From the NCBI RefSeq assembly GCF_904849725.1, contig NC_058519.1:23543267-23607266 (forward strand): a stretch of DNA of 64,000 nt, in the 5' to 3' direction. The stretch is from Hordeum vulgare subsp. vulgare (taxonomy: Eukaryota; Streptophyta; Magnoliopsida; Poales; Poaceae). How positions within the stretch are numbered: the first letter of the stretch is position 1; the number at the start of each line of letters is the position of its first letter. The notes beneath the pieces are model-generated. The model was not told the origin of the DNA and made no database searches. It saw nothing but the letters and a program-made list of their open reading frames with translations. Of this stretch, positions 11,101 through 22,441 are shown piece after piece. The translations under genes were made by a program, and so were the position numbers.

Positions 11101-13499
11101 TGAGGAACATAGTTGTGCTACCCTCCATTTTCCTGTACAGAAGTTCACCATTTTCACTTTCATATTGTAATAAACTGGCAATCATTATTTTATCATCTTT
11201 TTTGTTGCAATTGTGCTCCATCTCGAGATACCAGTTCAAGTTATGTTGCTTGATCTCCACTCTAGTTGGACCGGTTAGTTGATTACAGACTTGAGGATGC
11301 CAGTTATTCTGTAATTTGCAGGGACCTCCAGATCTTTTTGGCTCTCGAGTCCATACTTCAAAGTTAAACCAAGGACTAACATAGGTAATAGCATGTTACC
11401 GCTAGAGATTTTGTCTTGAGCCACGTTGTTTCATACACTCAACATTTTGTAAATTCTATTTCTGTGATGGGGATGGTTATCTCACACTTAACTGTTGACA
11501 TTCGATTTCAAGTTTGGTGAGGTGATTATGAAGAGAGTATGATGAAACAATTATAATAGCCGGAATTGATTATTCATTGATTGAGCAGAGGAGGTAACCA
11601 AAATAAATCTTTTACTTGTCCATGTTGTTGTTTATTCTCAGCTTGGTCTAATAGACCGATATTTTGTTTAGGCAACTTATTACTCTCTGACATCAACGAC
11701 GTGGAGATCATTATCAGTTGGTAGATGTGATCCGGTTCTATGTAGACTGTCCTGACTGCTCGGGTAGGCATGTTCTTTGAAGAAAGAATCGATGATTGCG
11801 AAGCAAGCTCATGTTTGAATTCCTGAGATGTTGTATGTTCCACATATTGCCTGTAATTTGCATTCCAGCCACATAATGTGTGAAAAGGGGCCAAAAAACA
11901 AAAACGAGATATGTAATGACGCCAACAATATAACTACTAATGATGAAGAAGGCTTCATAGATTGTGATGATGTTGGTGCAGATGAAAATGAAGATGGTAA
12001 GTCTATCGCTCATTCCTTACTGATTGCAATATATGTTTATTCACCATCATAACATTTATAATCTGTGGTTCTATATATTCAGCTGAAAATGCAAAAACAA
12101 ACGGGTGCAAGTAGTGGAAGCTAAAATATATTTGGAACCTTCCGAAAGAGAATAGTATAATGGTTCGCAGCAATGACCTTCCAAATGTTTTTTTTTGCAC
12201 ACAAGGTATATTTCCATTAACACATACAACAAAAGGTTTATATTTTTTTCACTTGCCTTTTGCGTTAGAGTGTTGTGCAGACCCAGAAAACAACAAAAGG
12301 TGCTAATGCAGCTATCAGACTGCTCAAGGTGGTTTGCTTAGTTGGTTGGGTGCTAGTGAACTATATGTAAGAGTGCTCAAATTCATTTCATATGTTCCTC
12401 TTTTTTGTCTTTGTCTTTTCATGGGTGGCGAGGATGATTCTGCCAACGGCAACTTTGGTTTTGTCTATTAGGCTAGAAATAAAGTGTTCTTGACGTGCCT
12501 GAAAAACCATAACAGTGACGTAACTCTTGCTACAATTGTAAGTTGGGATCCTAAATTTAAACTTCATGGTGCTGAAATTATAAATTAATTCAGGACAATG
12601 CATGTTTCTATGGCATTTGCAAAAGCTGAAAACTTTGTATGGTGTCTCAAAAACTGCATTACTCTTGATAATCCAAAAATACAAACAAAGATTGCATGGC
12701 CTTCAACAGTTGTACATGACTAATACCTTGCCTTTATTACAACTTGCATCATGTAAATACATTGTGTGTTAAGTGTTCATTTTCTTTTCTTTTTTGTAGG
12801 TTCAAAAGATAAATGGATGAGTATATATGGGTGGGTGGCAAGTATACTTCAATGAGGATGTTGATTTTCTGGATCATGGTGATGATGATGGATGATTTCA
12901 GTTTTATTTAAGTAGTAGGGATGTCGTTCCCGTTGGATGTTGTTTGTCGGTCTAGTTTCGGTTAAGTTGTAGGGATGTTGATGGATGCTTTCAGTTTAAG
13001 TTTCACTGGCAAGAAAATAGTTAGATTATGCATCACATTTGGATGATGTTCCTCATGTAATTTCCAATATTGTAATCTAACATTTTTATGTAATATATGA
13101 TTTCTTTCTCTCTTGAGTATATTCTCTTGTTTTCATAATTATCACCATTACGTGGAACATTAGTTTCATTGCTGATAAAATATATACATATAAAATAATA
13201 TTATTCACATTATATATGTGCCTACACTTGAACTGTTGGAAATTATGAGTAGCCAAGCAATGGGGTTGCGGTTCTTGTACATTAAGCACCAACATATATA
13301 AGTGTTGTAGAAGTATGTTTTATCTGTTGTAGTCTTGCAACGGTTCCTTTTACCAACGAAAATATAACCGTTGCATTATGCGCTAGCAACACTGGATAAG
13401 GTTACGCTTCCCAAACTGTTGGTAAAGACGCTAGCAACGCATATATGAACTTTTAGATACGAAAAAATGCGTTGCTATAAGGGGGGGCGAGTTGTAGTG
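8158..13499. mobile_element. Non-autonomous CACTA (En/Spm-type) DNA transposon, 5.3 kb
   Basis: The left end reads CACTACAAGGATACCCCCCA and the right end is its degenerate inverse (CACTACAACTCGCCCCCC in reverse complement). A perfect 3-bp target duplication ATA flanks it (8155-8157 and 13500-13502). Both subterminal regions repeat short motifs around 'gttgca' and 'agcaac', as expected for transposase-binding repeats. No ORF inside resembles a CACTA transposase; the longest frames are about 100-144 codons and unrelated. It therefore depends on another element for movement. Parts such as 9240-9720 are GC-rich and exon-like and may be captured host sequence. Confidence 0.88.
9142..9720 (+). other. 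GC-rich exon-like island inside the CACTA element, possibly captured host DNA
   Basis: Base composition jumps to strongly GC-rich at about 9240-9720 in an otherwise AT-rich element. An open frame runs 9142-9576 (144 codons), and a good donor-like AAG|GTTAGT occurs at about 9712. I do not recognise the product. CACTA elements often capture gene pieces, which makes capture plausible, but no donor gene can be named. Confidence 0.3.
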
Positions 13500-13735
13500 A
13501 TACCCCAAGGTGACACTAATTGGGATTCTTTCTAGTGATTGTTGTAGTTTGAGGAATTAATGTATTGACCCTGTGTTGATTCTTTGTTTCCGTTCTCTAT
13601 TAACAGGAGGCCTTCATATCTCTTAGTTTCCAATAGGACCTCGCTGTCATGGGAGGGTAGGACAAAAGATGTCATGCAAGGTCTTTTTACAAGCACGTAT
13701 GACTATATACGAAATACTATGCCACAGAAATATCG
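13500..13735 (+). repeat. Right half of the repeat interrupted by the CACTA element
   Basis: After the ATA target duplication the text resumes the repeat that ends at 8154. Joining the flanks gives a continuous, familiar Triticeae retrotransposon leader. This confirms the CACTA boundaries. Confidence 0.45.
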
Positions 13736-15125
13736 CATGGGTCCTCGAACATGTCTGAAAGCGATGTGGCATGCATAGATGCCCGCCGCGGGGCTTCGAG
13801 ATGTGCCCCCTCCATGGACGGCATTGCCGCCGTCACTTGGAAGGGGAAACATGCGCGCTGGGTAGAATTGGAGGGAGTCTAGTGGGAGGTTGGGTCCAGA
13901 GCATGTTCGGGGATGTATCTATGGGCTGACCTATCACAAATAGGTGAAAGAGTCCATTTTACAAAGACCGTGTGGTGAAAGTCAAAGGCCTAGATCTTCG
14001 GGTCAACGGGCTAGGGTTTAATACGTCCGGGTGGCCTCTGGGGGGTCCAGAGCACCTCTTCCCGGGATCAGGCTCCAGTACATACACTGTTTTGTTATTA
14101 AATTCTTCATTCGATTCTTCATCTTCTACATGGCGAATATATCTCCGATTCCATGCCACTGTTACTAAAATTCTGATCTTGATCTTGGTTTTCAATGTCG
14201 ATAGATAATGATATTGTTGTTGATGTCGAACTTATCTTCGACGCCTTTGAAGCAAGTCTGTCCAACAAACCCTTCAAACCACTGCCCTGCTTGTTCTTGA
14301 TATTCCACACCTATACAAAAAAACATGTTAGATAGTCATGCCGGCATACTTGGAATGGTGGGCAGTCTCACAAAATTCAAATATTCATAATTTAGAAAAT
14401 ATATAAAGGTATATAGGAGCTTATATACTAATTTTGTTTTGCAAAAAACGTTGGGTTTGCATTGCATACCCCTTGCATTAGCATAGCTTTGCCACTGCCT
14501 GCATCAAAGAGCAAAAGATCAAGAAACTGTCAAAACAGTGATGGTACTGCTTTCCTAGGATAGCACTAAGTGACTCTTGCATGGTGGATTTGGAAAAGAA
14601 AGAGCATGGCAGACTTCATCGCCAATCTGGAATTGCACCTTCATGACCTCGAGCGTGCTCGCCGAAATGTGCACGCTCGAGTTTTTGCACGGGTACGCTG
14701 AGGTAATGATGGGTATGACATGAGACCAGTCGTCACGATTGATGCGTGTATCTCACACAGGAAAACGAAGCTCCCAATCTTCATCAATGGAGCAAAGCAT
14801 CACCGGTTCGGCCAGTACCACTCACCGAATGTGGAGGGAGGTGGGGCAAGCCGGCCCGCGGGTCTGATAAGTGTCAGTATGGCGTCTAAGAGCTCGGCGC
14901 CTTTTCCTTAGGCGCCACACTGCTGGGGGTGGGGTCGGCCTTCCATGGGGCGCCAGCGTCGTCGGGAGTGTGACGCCTTTGCTTAAGCCGTCACACGGTG
15001 TAGTGTGACGTCTGGTTGTCGGGCGTCATACAGACTGAATTTTTTTTAATACAGTCCAGTTCATAAATTTATTTTGTTTATAGGTTAATTTTGTCAATTT
15101 TACTGACAAAGTCATATGTGAGTGC
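13736..15125. other. Unassigned repeat-rich stretch
   Basis: A minus-strand frame at 14310-14119 follows a pyrimidine tract and an AG and could be an exon remnant, but I do not recognise it. Around 14900-15040 short inverted 'gtgtgacg/cgtcacac' motifs suggest a decayed TIR transposon. No clear ends are visible. Confidence 0.3.
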
Positions 15126-15515
15126 CATGCCACGTTCATCGCATGCCTACAGAAAATGTAAGCAATCATGTAGCTTTCTGTTTGCAACAAAAATGTGTGT
15201 ATATATAAAATAAAATCAGGTAGTGCGTTCCATCACCGCACCAACCGGCTGCTGCAGAAAATGTATTCAGGTAGTATGTGGCCTTTATAGCCAGCCTCAA
15301 CATCCCTGCTCGTACGACAAGGAAAGTAGCATACCATATTAAGCCACGGCTGCTCAACCAGTAGTAACTCCATCGACAATGAGTGATCCAGACATTGCTA
15401 CGGAGACCGAGAGATCAACAATACAAGGAGAAGATGTTATCTTGCCCAAAGATTTCGTAGCCACACTTCCAGCAAGAGAGGGGTGGTCCGAACCACTCGT
15501 TCAATACATGAAGAA
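15126..15515 (+). pseudogene. 5' stump of a duplicated sulfotransferase gene
   Basis: This segment repeats the promoter, leader and first 45 or so codons of the intact sulfotransferase at 16874. Shared landmarks are the upstream text from 'catcgcatgc', the 'accggctgctgcagaa' block and the coding start. Translation from ATG 15379 gives MSDPDIATETERST and later LPKDFVATLPAREGWSEPLV, closely matching the intact gene. It lacks the glutamate run of that gene. Homology stops abruptly after about codon 46, where unrelated sequence follows. It has no catalytic region and cannot make an enzyme. It is either the remains of a tandem duplicate or a partial duplication of the gene's 5' end. Confidence 0.85.
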
Positions 15516-15733
15516 GGGTGTCGATCAGTTCGGACGTTTGAGGTCGGTTTAAGAGATCCGTCTAGATCAATTTTTTGTGACCAAACACTGACCAAGTGAC
15601 ATATCTGGACGTTTAGGGGGGGGGGGGGGGGGGTTTGAAGGGTCCGGTTGTAGATGTTCTAACATACTATCTTACTAACCCACATGTTTTAGGTGGGCAT
15701 GGAGCTGCACGTTCGAAATAGGCTTTCGCACTG

Positions 15734-15797
<64 letters not shown>

Positions 15798-16491
15798 AGG
15801 CTAGCGGTAGGAGGGGGATCGCACGAGGTCGAACCATCACGACGACGGCAGATCTTTCTTTAATAATAGAGATATAACAACCACATGATACAACATGTAA
15901 CCATTGCTGGGGCAAACAACACATCCATGCCTAAAAGAAAAGAAAGAGAAAACAATGACAACACCGACGGCTTAACGAAAACAATAATATCCCGCAATAA
16001 CTGCGTCTTCTCCGAAATATTCCCACCACGATCCAAGCACATTGATCCATCGCGTACCAAACAACATCTTCAAAAAGGATAATGATGACGACGACACTGC
16101 TGCCCGAACAGGTCCTAGGGTATCCCCCGATACCCTCTGGGGCGTGGAGAGGAGGAACACCCGACACCCTTCAGGAAAGAAGTGTGACACTCTCAATCGT
16201 CACCGTGTCGGTGTTAAAAAACAAGGATTTCTCGAGACCTCAAACCACCACCTTCCGAACAATCAGAGATGCTACACCAAACATGTCATTCACCAACAAA
16301 CACCATCACGGTCTTGTAATCACCATCATGGTCTCATCATAGCCAATATAGCAAGGCCGGTGAGTCTGAGGTTAACCAGCAGAAGACAAGATCCGACAGG
16401 AGCTGCATGTGAGCATCCACCAACCTGTGCATGCCACTCATGTTTGTACTCAGTCGTGTTGGCGCCTCCGAAAAGATTCGCTGCAGCCCTG
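15516..16491. other. Insert between the two sulfotransferase copies
   Basis: The stretch holds an 18-base poly-G run (15616-15633), a long TA microsatellite, and about 650 bp (15800-16490) of repeat-like sequence without a recognised gene or ends. It replaces the rest of the first sulfotransferase copy. Confidence 0.4.
15735..15793. repeat. (TA)n microsatellite
   Basis: About 29.5 uninterrupted TA repeats. Likely to vary in length between accessions. Confidence 0.95.
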
Positions 16492-16576
16492 TGTCATGCC
16501 ACTTTCATCGCATGCGTACAGAAAATGTAAGCAATCTTGTAGCTTTCTGTTTGTAACAAAAATGTGTATATATAAC

Positions 16577-16733
16577 AGACAAATTTTAACGTGCTTCTTC
16601 TTATCTTTTTTTATATATATATAAGATAAAAAGGTAAGAGTTAATTTAGACCACTAGTTAACGGGATTAAAGGCTCAAACATATTTTATACTCTTACCTG
16701 GGTAAGAAAAGGCACGTTAAAACTGCTCGTTAT
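16577..16733. mobile_element. Small inverted-repeat element in the sulfotransferase promoter
   Basis: Compared with the stump copy at 15.1 kb, about 155 bp are extra here. The extra piece has inverted ends around 'ttttaacgtgc' and 'gcacgttaaaa' and internal 'gataaaaaggtaagag' repeats, as expected of a MITE or foldback element. Its exact ends and superfamily are not certain. It sits about 140-300 bp upstream of the start codon and could affect expression. Confidence 0.6.
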
Positions 16734-16873
16734 AAAATGAGGTAGTACGTTCCATCACCTCACCAACCGGCTGCTGCAGAATATGTGGCCTTTATAGCCG
16801 CTCCAGCCTCAACATCCCCATCCTACAAGGAAAGTAGCATCACTTCCAGTAGTAGTAGCTCCATCCATCCACG

Positions 16874-16928
16874 ATGAATGATCCAGCTGAGAGTGCTACC
16901 GAGACCGAGAGATCAACAACACAAGAAG

Positions 16929-16959
<31 letters not shown>

Positions 16960-17890
16960 CTCACCCAAAGATTTCGTAGCCACACTTGCAGCAAGAGAGG
17001 GGTGGTCTCAACCACTGGTCCAATACAAGAAGTACTGGTTCAGGCCGGGGCTCCTGGAGCGGATCCTGCTGGTCAGGCAGGCCTTCGTGCCCCGCGCCGA
17101 CGACATCATCCTCGCCACGCAGCCCAAATGCGGCACCACCTGGATCAAAGCCCTCGCCTTCACCATCACCAACCGGTCCCGCCACGGCTTGGACGACGAC
17201 CACCCGCTCCTCACGCGCCACCCTCAGCACGTCGTGCCGTTCATCGAGATCCCCGGCGCCGGCGCGGACCACCCTGACATCCACGCGCTCCCGTCCCCGA
17301 GGCTTCTCGCCACGCACATGCCCATGTCGTTGCTCCCGCCGGGCACGAGGTCGGTCGGCTGCCGGGTGGTGTACCTGTGCAGGGACCCCAAGGACGCCCT
17401 CGTGTCAAGGCTGCACTTCGAGAACAAGGTGTTCAAGGGCGCCAACCTGTCCATGGACGGCGCCTTCGGCATGTTCTGCGAGGGGTTCTCGCCCTACGGC
17501 CCCTTCTGGGATCACTGCCTCGAGTACTGGAGGGCGAGCGTGGCGAGGCCGGACAACGTTCTCTTCCTCAAGTATGAGGAGATCAAGTCCGATCCGGTGC
17601 AGGTGGTGAGGAAGCTGGCGGAGTTCCTCGGCGTCCCGCTGACCGAGGAGGAGGAGAGCGCCGGCGTTGCTCGGGCGGTGGTGCGGCTGTGCAGCTTTGA
17701 GAAGCTTACCAGCCTCCAAGTGAACCAGGTCGGCGGCGTTCGTCACAGTGAGAGCGTTCACGTCAGTAATTCTGTGTTTTACAGAAAAGGAGTAGTGGGG
17801 GACTGGGCAAACCACATGAGCCACGAGATGGGGGACAAGCTGGACCGCATCGTCCAACACAAGCTTGACGGATCTGGCCTTGTGTTTTGA
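16874..17890 (+). CDS. Plant cytosolic sulfotransferase (SOT family)
   Basis: It encodes a 338-aa, single-exon enzyme expected to move a sulfonate group from PAPS to a hydroxyl of a small molecule (flavonoid, steroid, hormone or similar) in the cytosol. Visible motifs: the 5'-phosphosulfate loop QPKCGTTWIKAL (83-94), the likely catalytic histidine in LLATHMP (His148), the 3'-phosphate site YLCRDPKDALVSRLH with Arg170 and Ser178, KYEEIKSDP (233-241), and RKGVVGDWANH near the C-terminus (304-314). The length is normal for the family, and there is no signal peptide or membrane helix. The start is the first ATG after the leader and matches the start of the duplicate stump. Unusually, residues 18-28 are 11 consecutive glutamates made by a GAA repeat absent from the stump copy. 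The substrate cannot be told from sequence. Confidence 0.93.
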
Positions 17891-17946
17891 GCTGTTGTTA
17901 TCATCTGTTCCCTTCTCCTTTCCTCGCCATCTACCATGTACCTCGC

Positions 17947-18078
17947 GTTGCACATTTTAGTAACAGGAGTTTGTTTCTTTCAAGTGTATGTTCTTTGTGG
18001 TTCAATTAATGTTGCACGTTTCAGTACTAAGAGGAGTTTGTTTCTTTCAAGTGTATGTGCATTGTGTGGTTTATTAAT
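17947..18078 (+). repeat. Imperfect tandem repeat (about 64 bp x 2) in the sulfotransferase 3' flank
   Basis: The block running from 'gttgcac' through 'aggagtttgtttctttcaag' to 'attaat' occurs twice, starting at 17947 and 18011. It lies just downstream of the stop codon, probably in the 3' UTR. Confidence 0.75.
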
Positions 18079-18889
18079 AGAGTTGAAGATGGGTTGTAGA
18101 AACAACATTTTTCGATCGAGAGCAGATGTGAGCGGGCGCAGCAAATACACCGCGCACGATGTCGTTTCTCTCCACGCGCGATTATTGCACGGCTGCCGGA
18201 GCGCACGTTTCGGCTCTGCTCGCGCAAGAAAGGCGTTTTTTTCAGCGTACGGCTAAGATAGCACGCTTGTTGGAGATGCTCTAAACACCCTTATATTTCT
18301 TTATGGAAGGAGTACATATGTGGAAGTACTACCGCCACAAACTATGGAGTACCTTGATCATAAGGGCATTTTCGTAATCTTTAATGTTAGTAACTACATG
18401 GGTCGTTATTTGATTGTCCGCTAACTGTGGGATGTGTTAAATATGCCTTGACCGTGCCTAAATGGTTGTTTATCAATAGTTATTTGCATATGGTTAGCTT
18501 ACGCCCACTTTGGATGGGTTACCCTGGTAAATATATATAGAATATCTTAAAGTAAAGATACCTTGAAATCAAAGGATGGAGCAAGACAATAAAAGCATCC
18601 ACACAACCACTTGGAGTCAATATCGATACCTTGCGCAAGCCATAAGTTGGAGATAGGTTGATCTATATTCTTCAATGGAGAGATGTTGGAGTTTACCTAG
18701 AAGAGAGCAGTAGCTAGTGTTTCTAACTTGTGATAACTTGGTCACTTGCTAGTATGATAACAAATAGAATGATGAAGGGTTCATCTTTTTATTCTATTTT
18801 ACCTACAATGATGAAGAGCTGATTAACTAGCTAGTATATGATAACAACTAGAATGATGAGGAGTTGATTAAGATGATGATGAGTTGTTA
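18079..18889. other. Non-coding stretch with MITE-like debris
   Basis: At about 18280 the text 'ttggagatgctctaa' is a typical inner end of small grass TIR elements, but the partner end is not visible. The rest is AT-rich, with loose repeats around 18740-18890 ('gataacaa.tagaatgatga'). No gene is seen. Confidence 0.35.
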
Positions 18890-19339
18890 TATGGCATATA
18901 TTTGACCAAGCACGGAGAAAGAGGTCACTTCTCTATATTTATGACGATGTTGTGTAATGATTCCTTCATTTCTATTAGTAGCTAGTCTCGAGTTGAATGG
19001 ACAAAATAAACAAAAATAAAACCCTAAATGAAAAAGAATTGAATGGTAAACACAAAAAGAAAAGGGAAACACAAAATGAAACCCCCAAACTCTCCAAAAC
19101 CCCTCCTCGAAAAATCGTAAACCCCAACGCTCATTTTACTCCCGGTTGGTGTTACCGATCAGGACTAAAGGTCCCTGGCCTGAGCACTACGCAGCGATCA
19201 CGTGGAGCTCCTTTAGTTCCGGTTTCTAACATGGTCAGGACTAAAAAGGAAGCCTTTAGTCCCGATTGCTTAGTCCCGGTTGCACAACCGGGACTAAAGG
19301 CTCTTACGAACCGAGAGTAAAGCCTTGTTTCTACTAGTG
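18890..19339. mobile_element. Terminal fragment of a CACTA-type element
   Basis: The right end reads CTACTAGTG at 19331-19339 (CACTAGTAG on the other strand). It is preceded by repeated 'ggactaaagg' / 'tttagtcccgg' subterminal motifs typical of a common grass CACTA/MITE group. The other end is missing, so this is a truncated relic. The left limit is approximate. Confidence 0.6.
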
Positions 19340-19832
19340 TATGTTTGCCCTCGCGGCCTTCTATCAATCTTCAATATATTTTTATAGGTTGGGTGGGCCA
19401 CGGCCTGCTTTTGCTAATACATAGCTCTGCCACTGGTTGGATGCATGTAACTTCTATTAAGATGATCATCTCTTGTTAAGATCTTTTAGCGTTGAGAGTT
19501 GAGTGTGCCAATTAACCATTATCTTCTAGAACACGACGCATTGGTATTATGCAACAACTATCAATCGTATAAGTTTCCACTTTGCCGAGGGACAACAACT
19601 AACTGGATAGGTCACCTCCCGTATAACTGCCTGTCATCCCATCCACTCGTTCCAGAGCGAGATCTAGCGTCCAAGTGCATCATTAATTTTGAGACTCTGC
19701 TCGCAGAGTGAGATCTATGATCACGGACCGGGTTTTTGAGTTTTTAGGAAGTTAGTGTTTCCGTAGACACCCTTAATTTTCTTTGTCCCGCCAAAAAATA
19801 AGTTGATTTGTTTAACTGAACTTTGAAACGCA
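19340..19832. other. No gene or repeat recognised
   Basis: AT-rich sequence without a convincing ORF. Confidence 0.4.
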
Positions 19833-19870
19833 TCTATATACTACTATTAAACAAGCAAACGAGAACGTTC
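19833..19870 (+). other. Possible Helitron 5' terminus
   Basis: The text TCTATATACTACTATTAAAC at 19833, preceded by A, resembles the TC-start of grass Helitrons. A broken PUB gene and unidentified exon-like pieces follow, which would suit gene capture. I could not find a matching 3' hairpin and CTRR end, so this is only a hint. Confidence 0.3.
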
Positions 19871-20313
19871 TTACGTGCACTCAACAATTAGTACATCAAA
19901 ATATACGAAGCAATCAGCACCACACAATTAGTCCCACAAATCCTAATTCAACAACCAGCATTTACCTAATACATCTATGTGTGCACTTAGCAAATTCCCA
20001 TGACTAACCGTGCTCCACCTCCACCACCCATCCTACAGCATGTAATCCCACCAGATCTCACCCCTCCCTCGAGCGCGGGACCCGCCGGCACGTACGCGCT
20101 GACGCGCGTCGTCGCCGGCTCGAAGTCCTCGAAGCGGCCGCTGTAGGCGCGCGGGCTCGTGATCTCGGTGAACGCTGCCGACGGCGCTAGCGAGCACTGG
20201 CCGGGGCCGTAGTAATCGGCTCGCCGGCCTTCCCTCGACCATGGTTCGCTCGCCGCTTCCCCCTCCGCCCCCCTTCCCGTCCTCCGCGCAGAGTCCTGAC
20301 CCGGGGCGGCGCG

Positions 20314-21616
20314 ATGGCGGCGACAGCCGGGGCGGCCGAGGAGATCGTGCGGGAGATCGCGGCCGTGGGCGCCGCCGTCGCGGAGCCGCTGCGGGCCGAC
20401 TGCCTCCGCCTCGCGCGCAAGGTGTCCCTGCTCACGCACCTCGTCGCCGAGGTCCCCGAGGCGGCGGGGGAGGACGGCGCGGCCGAGCCCGAGGCGACAG
20501 CCTGGGTGGCCGACCTGCTCCGGGCGCCGCTGCGGGCCGACTGCCTCCGCCTCGAGCGCAAGGTGTCCCTGCTCACGCACCTCGTCGCCGAGGTCGCCGA
20601 GGCGGCGGGGGAGGACGGCGCAGCCGAGCCCGAGGCGACGACCTGGGTGGCCGACCTGCTCCGGACGCCCCAGGCCGCCAGGAGGTTCGTCGCGCTCGGC
20701 CACGGGCCGGCGCTCGACACAGGGACGGCGGATCAGGTGACTGCCGGGGATCTCTTGGTTGAAAGAATCAAACCTTCTGCATTGCTCGCTTCTTGACGCG
20801 CGGCTCTTGGCGAGATTTCGCCGAACACTTTGAGCGCGATTGCGCGGCATCTGGCCCGTGCGTTCGTTGGATTGATCTATTTTAGGCGTCGTGGTTCGTT
20901 TCCGTTGACGATTAGTATTACCGGGCAAGATTTTAGAAATTCATTTACGAAAGTTTTACTTTTGCTTGCGCGTAGATCTTTTTGTCCAGCCGCTCCACTT
21001 GCATCTATTGCGATGTTATATTTCAAGTGCCGCGGCTATAGATCTTATTAGACTCTGGTGCATCTTGATGTGGTCAGATCATGCGTGTCCTCCTATACTC
21101 CTATGATGCCTCGATGAATTTAAATTTGTGCGCACCAGGTAAGAAGAACAAAGGTGGCAAACAAGTAACGTCTTAGCATTCTTAGTATGGACATGTTGAC
21201 CTGGTTTCCTGCCTTTATCTAAATATTTTTTCAAAAATTCATGATATCTTAGCTCATCATGTTGATAATGTTGGGTCACAATCTGAAGAACCAAACAGCC
21301 AGCCAGAGACATTGCCGTTGGAAAACGTCAGCAGTGATCACCTCGAGTTGCAACATGTTGCTTTACTAATTTCAGAAATAAGCGGGATATCTAAGTCTGA
21401 CATTAAAAAAATAACATCTGAGCTAATTGAAGAACTTGAAAACACTACAGTTTCTGTTTCCGCAAAACCAACCAATGGTGATGGCCAAACAAGTGATGAA
21501 GCAAAAGACTCACCTGACAAAGTTAAGAAGTTTGACACTGTAGCTATGCCTGAAGATTTCCGTTGCCTAATATCTCTTGACCTGATGAGAGATCATGTCA
21601 TTGTGTCAACAGGACA
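20314..21616 (+). pseudogene. Plant U-box E3 ligase (PUB) fragment
   Basis: PUB proteins are E3 ubiquitin ligases with an N-terminal UND domain, a U-box and ARM repeats. Exon 1 (20314 to about 20733) encodes a UND-like start: EEIVREIAAVGAAV, then LRADCLRLARKVSLLTHLVA, ending at a plausible GT donor. A 141-bp direct repeat within it (units from about 20379 and 20520) duplicates 47 residues. Exon 2 (about 21258-21616) encodes ISEISGISKSDIKKI and the beginning of the U-box, stopping at the conserved STGQ|GT donor. The U-box start has lost two conserved prolines (FRCLISLDLMRDHV instead of FRCP... and ...RDPV). The rest of the U-box and all ARM repeats are missing, so the gene is dead. The family call is good. 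Confidence 0.75.
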
Positions 21617-22441
21617 GGTAAATTTTTACACTGCACTTAGAATGTTACTGTTTATGCTTCAATTATATTTGGCATCTGCTGACAATATGCTTGCTAATTT
21701 TTCAGACATCGAAGCTAGATATGATGCATCAAGTGAAGAAGTTATGATTCATTCCAGCTTGCTGCAACCTTCAAGTGAGCCCAATGTTTAGCTTCCCCCA
21801 ACTAGCCTTTTTTGATCTAGAGAGGCAGTCTTTGGAACAAGGGGAATGTAGCCCCGCTCGGCTAGTGCTTGACCACATTGCCACCGCCGCAATCCACACC
21901 GTTGGTCGTGTGCCACACCTCTAGCCATCATCTTCAATGCTCGAATCCCTCAAGCGACAGAGAATTCTGCCTTTTTCTCACCTCCGCCCACTCGTTGTGC
22001 GCGCACTTTGACGAGGACCACCTCATTAAGGCGACAGAACATGTACGTTGTCATCAAGCACGGACATAAAGATTCGCGTGGTTACCGTTCCCATCATTGA
22101 GGCGTGTGGGAATGAAGGATTCCTTGACGACGTATTGCACGAGCGATATGCAGTCGTATGCCTCCCTCTTCTTGTCCTCGGTTCTTGTCCAATTCGTCGA
22201 TTTATCGTATCAAACCCTATTGTAGATACCACGTGGCTGATTGAGTCGTGCAAGGAAGGCGCCATCGTCTATTGATTCCATATTGTAGGTGTTTGATGAA
22301 TTGTGTGAGTCAAATATAAGTTATTGAGAATTAAGTTTTAGGGGATAGGCTATGGACAAAAGTTTAATTTCAAAAGGTGAGTCTTTTTAGCCAGATTTCA
22401 AAAAAAATAAAATGGGATGGGCCCTTACGAAAAAGATCAGA
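21617..22441. other. Unassigned sequence between the PUB fragment and F-box copy 1
   Basis: Short open frames occur, for example 22048-22275 (75 codons, containing PIIEACGNEGFLDDVLHERY). They look more protein-like than random sequence but match nothing I know. They may be pieces of another gene captured with the PUB fragment. The end of this stretch (from about 22445) resembles the promoter of the other F-box copies. Confidence 0.3.

Noticed and set aside
15931..16530. Overlapping frames upstream of the sulfotransferase
   Set aside because: The region is repeat-like, frames overlap on both strands and no family motif is visible.
16961..17953. Long frames antisense or shifted across the sulfotransferase
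   Set aside because: GC-rich third positions leave other frames open by chance; only the 338-aa frame has family motifs.
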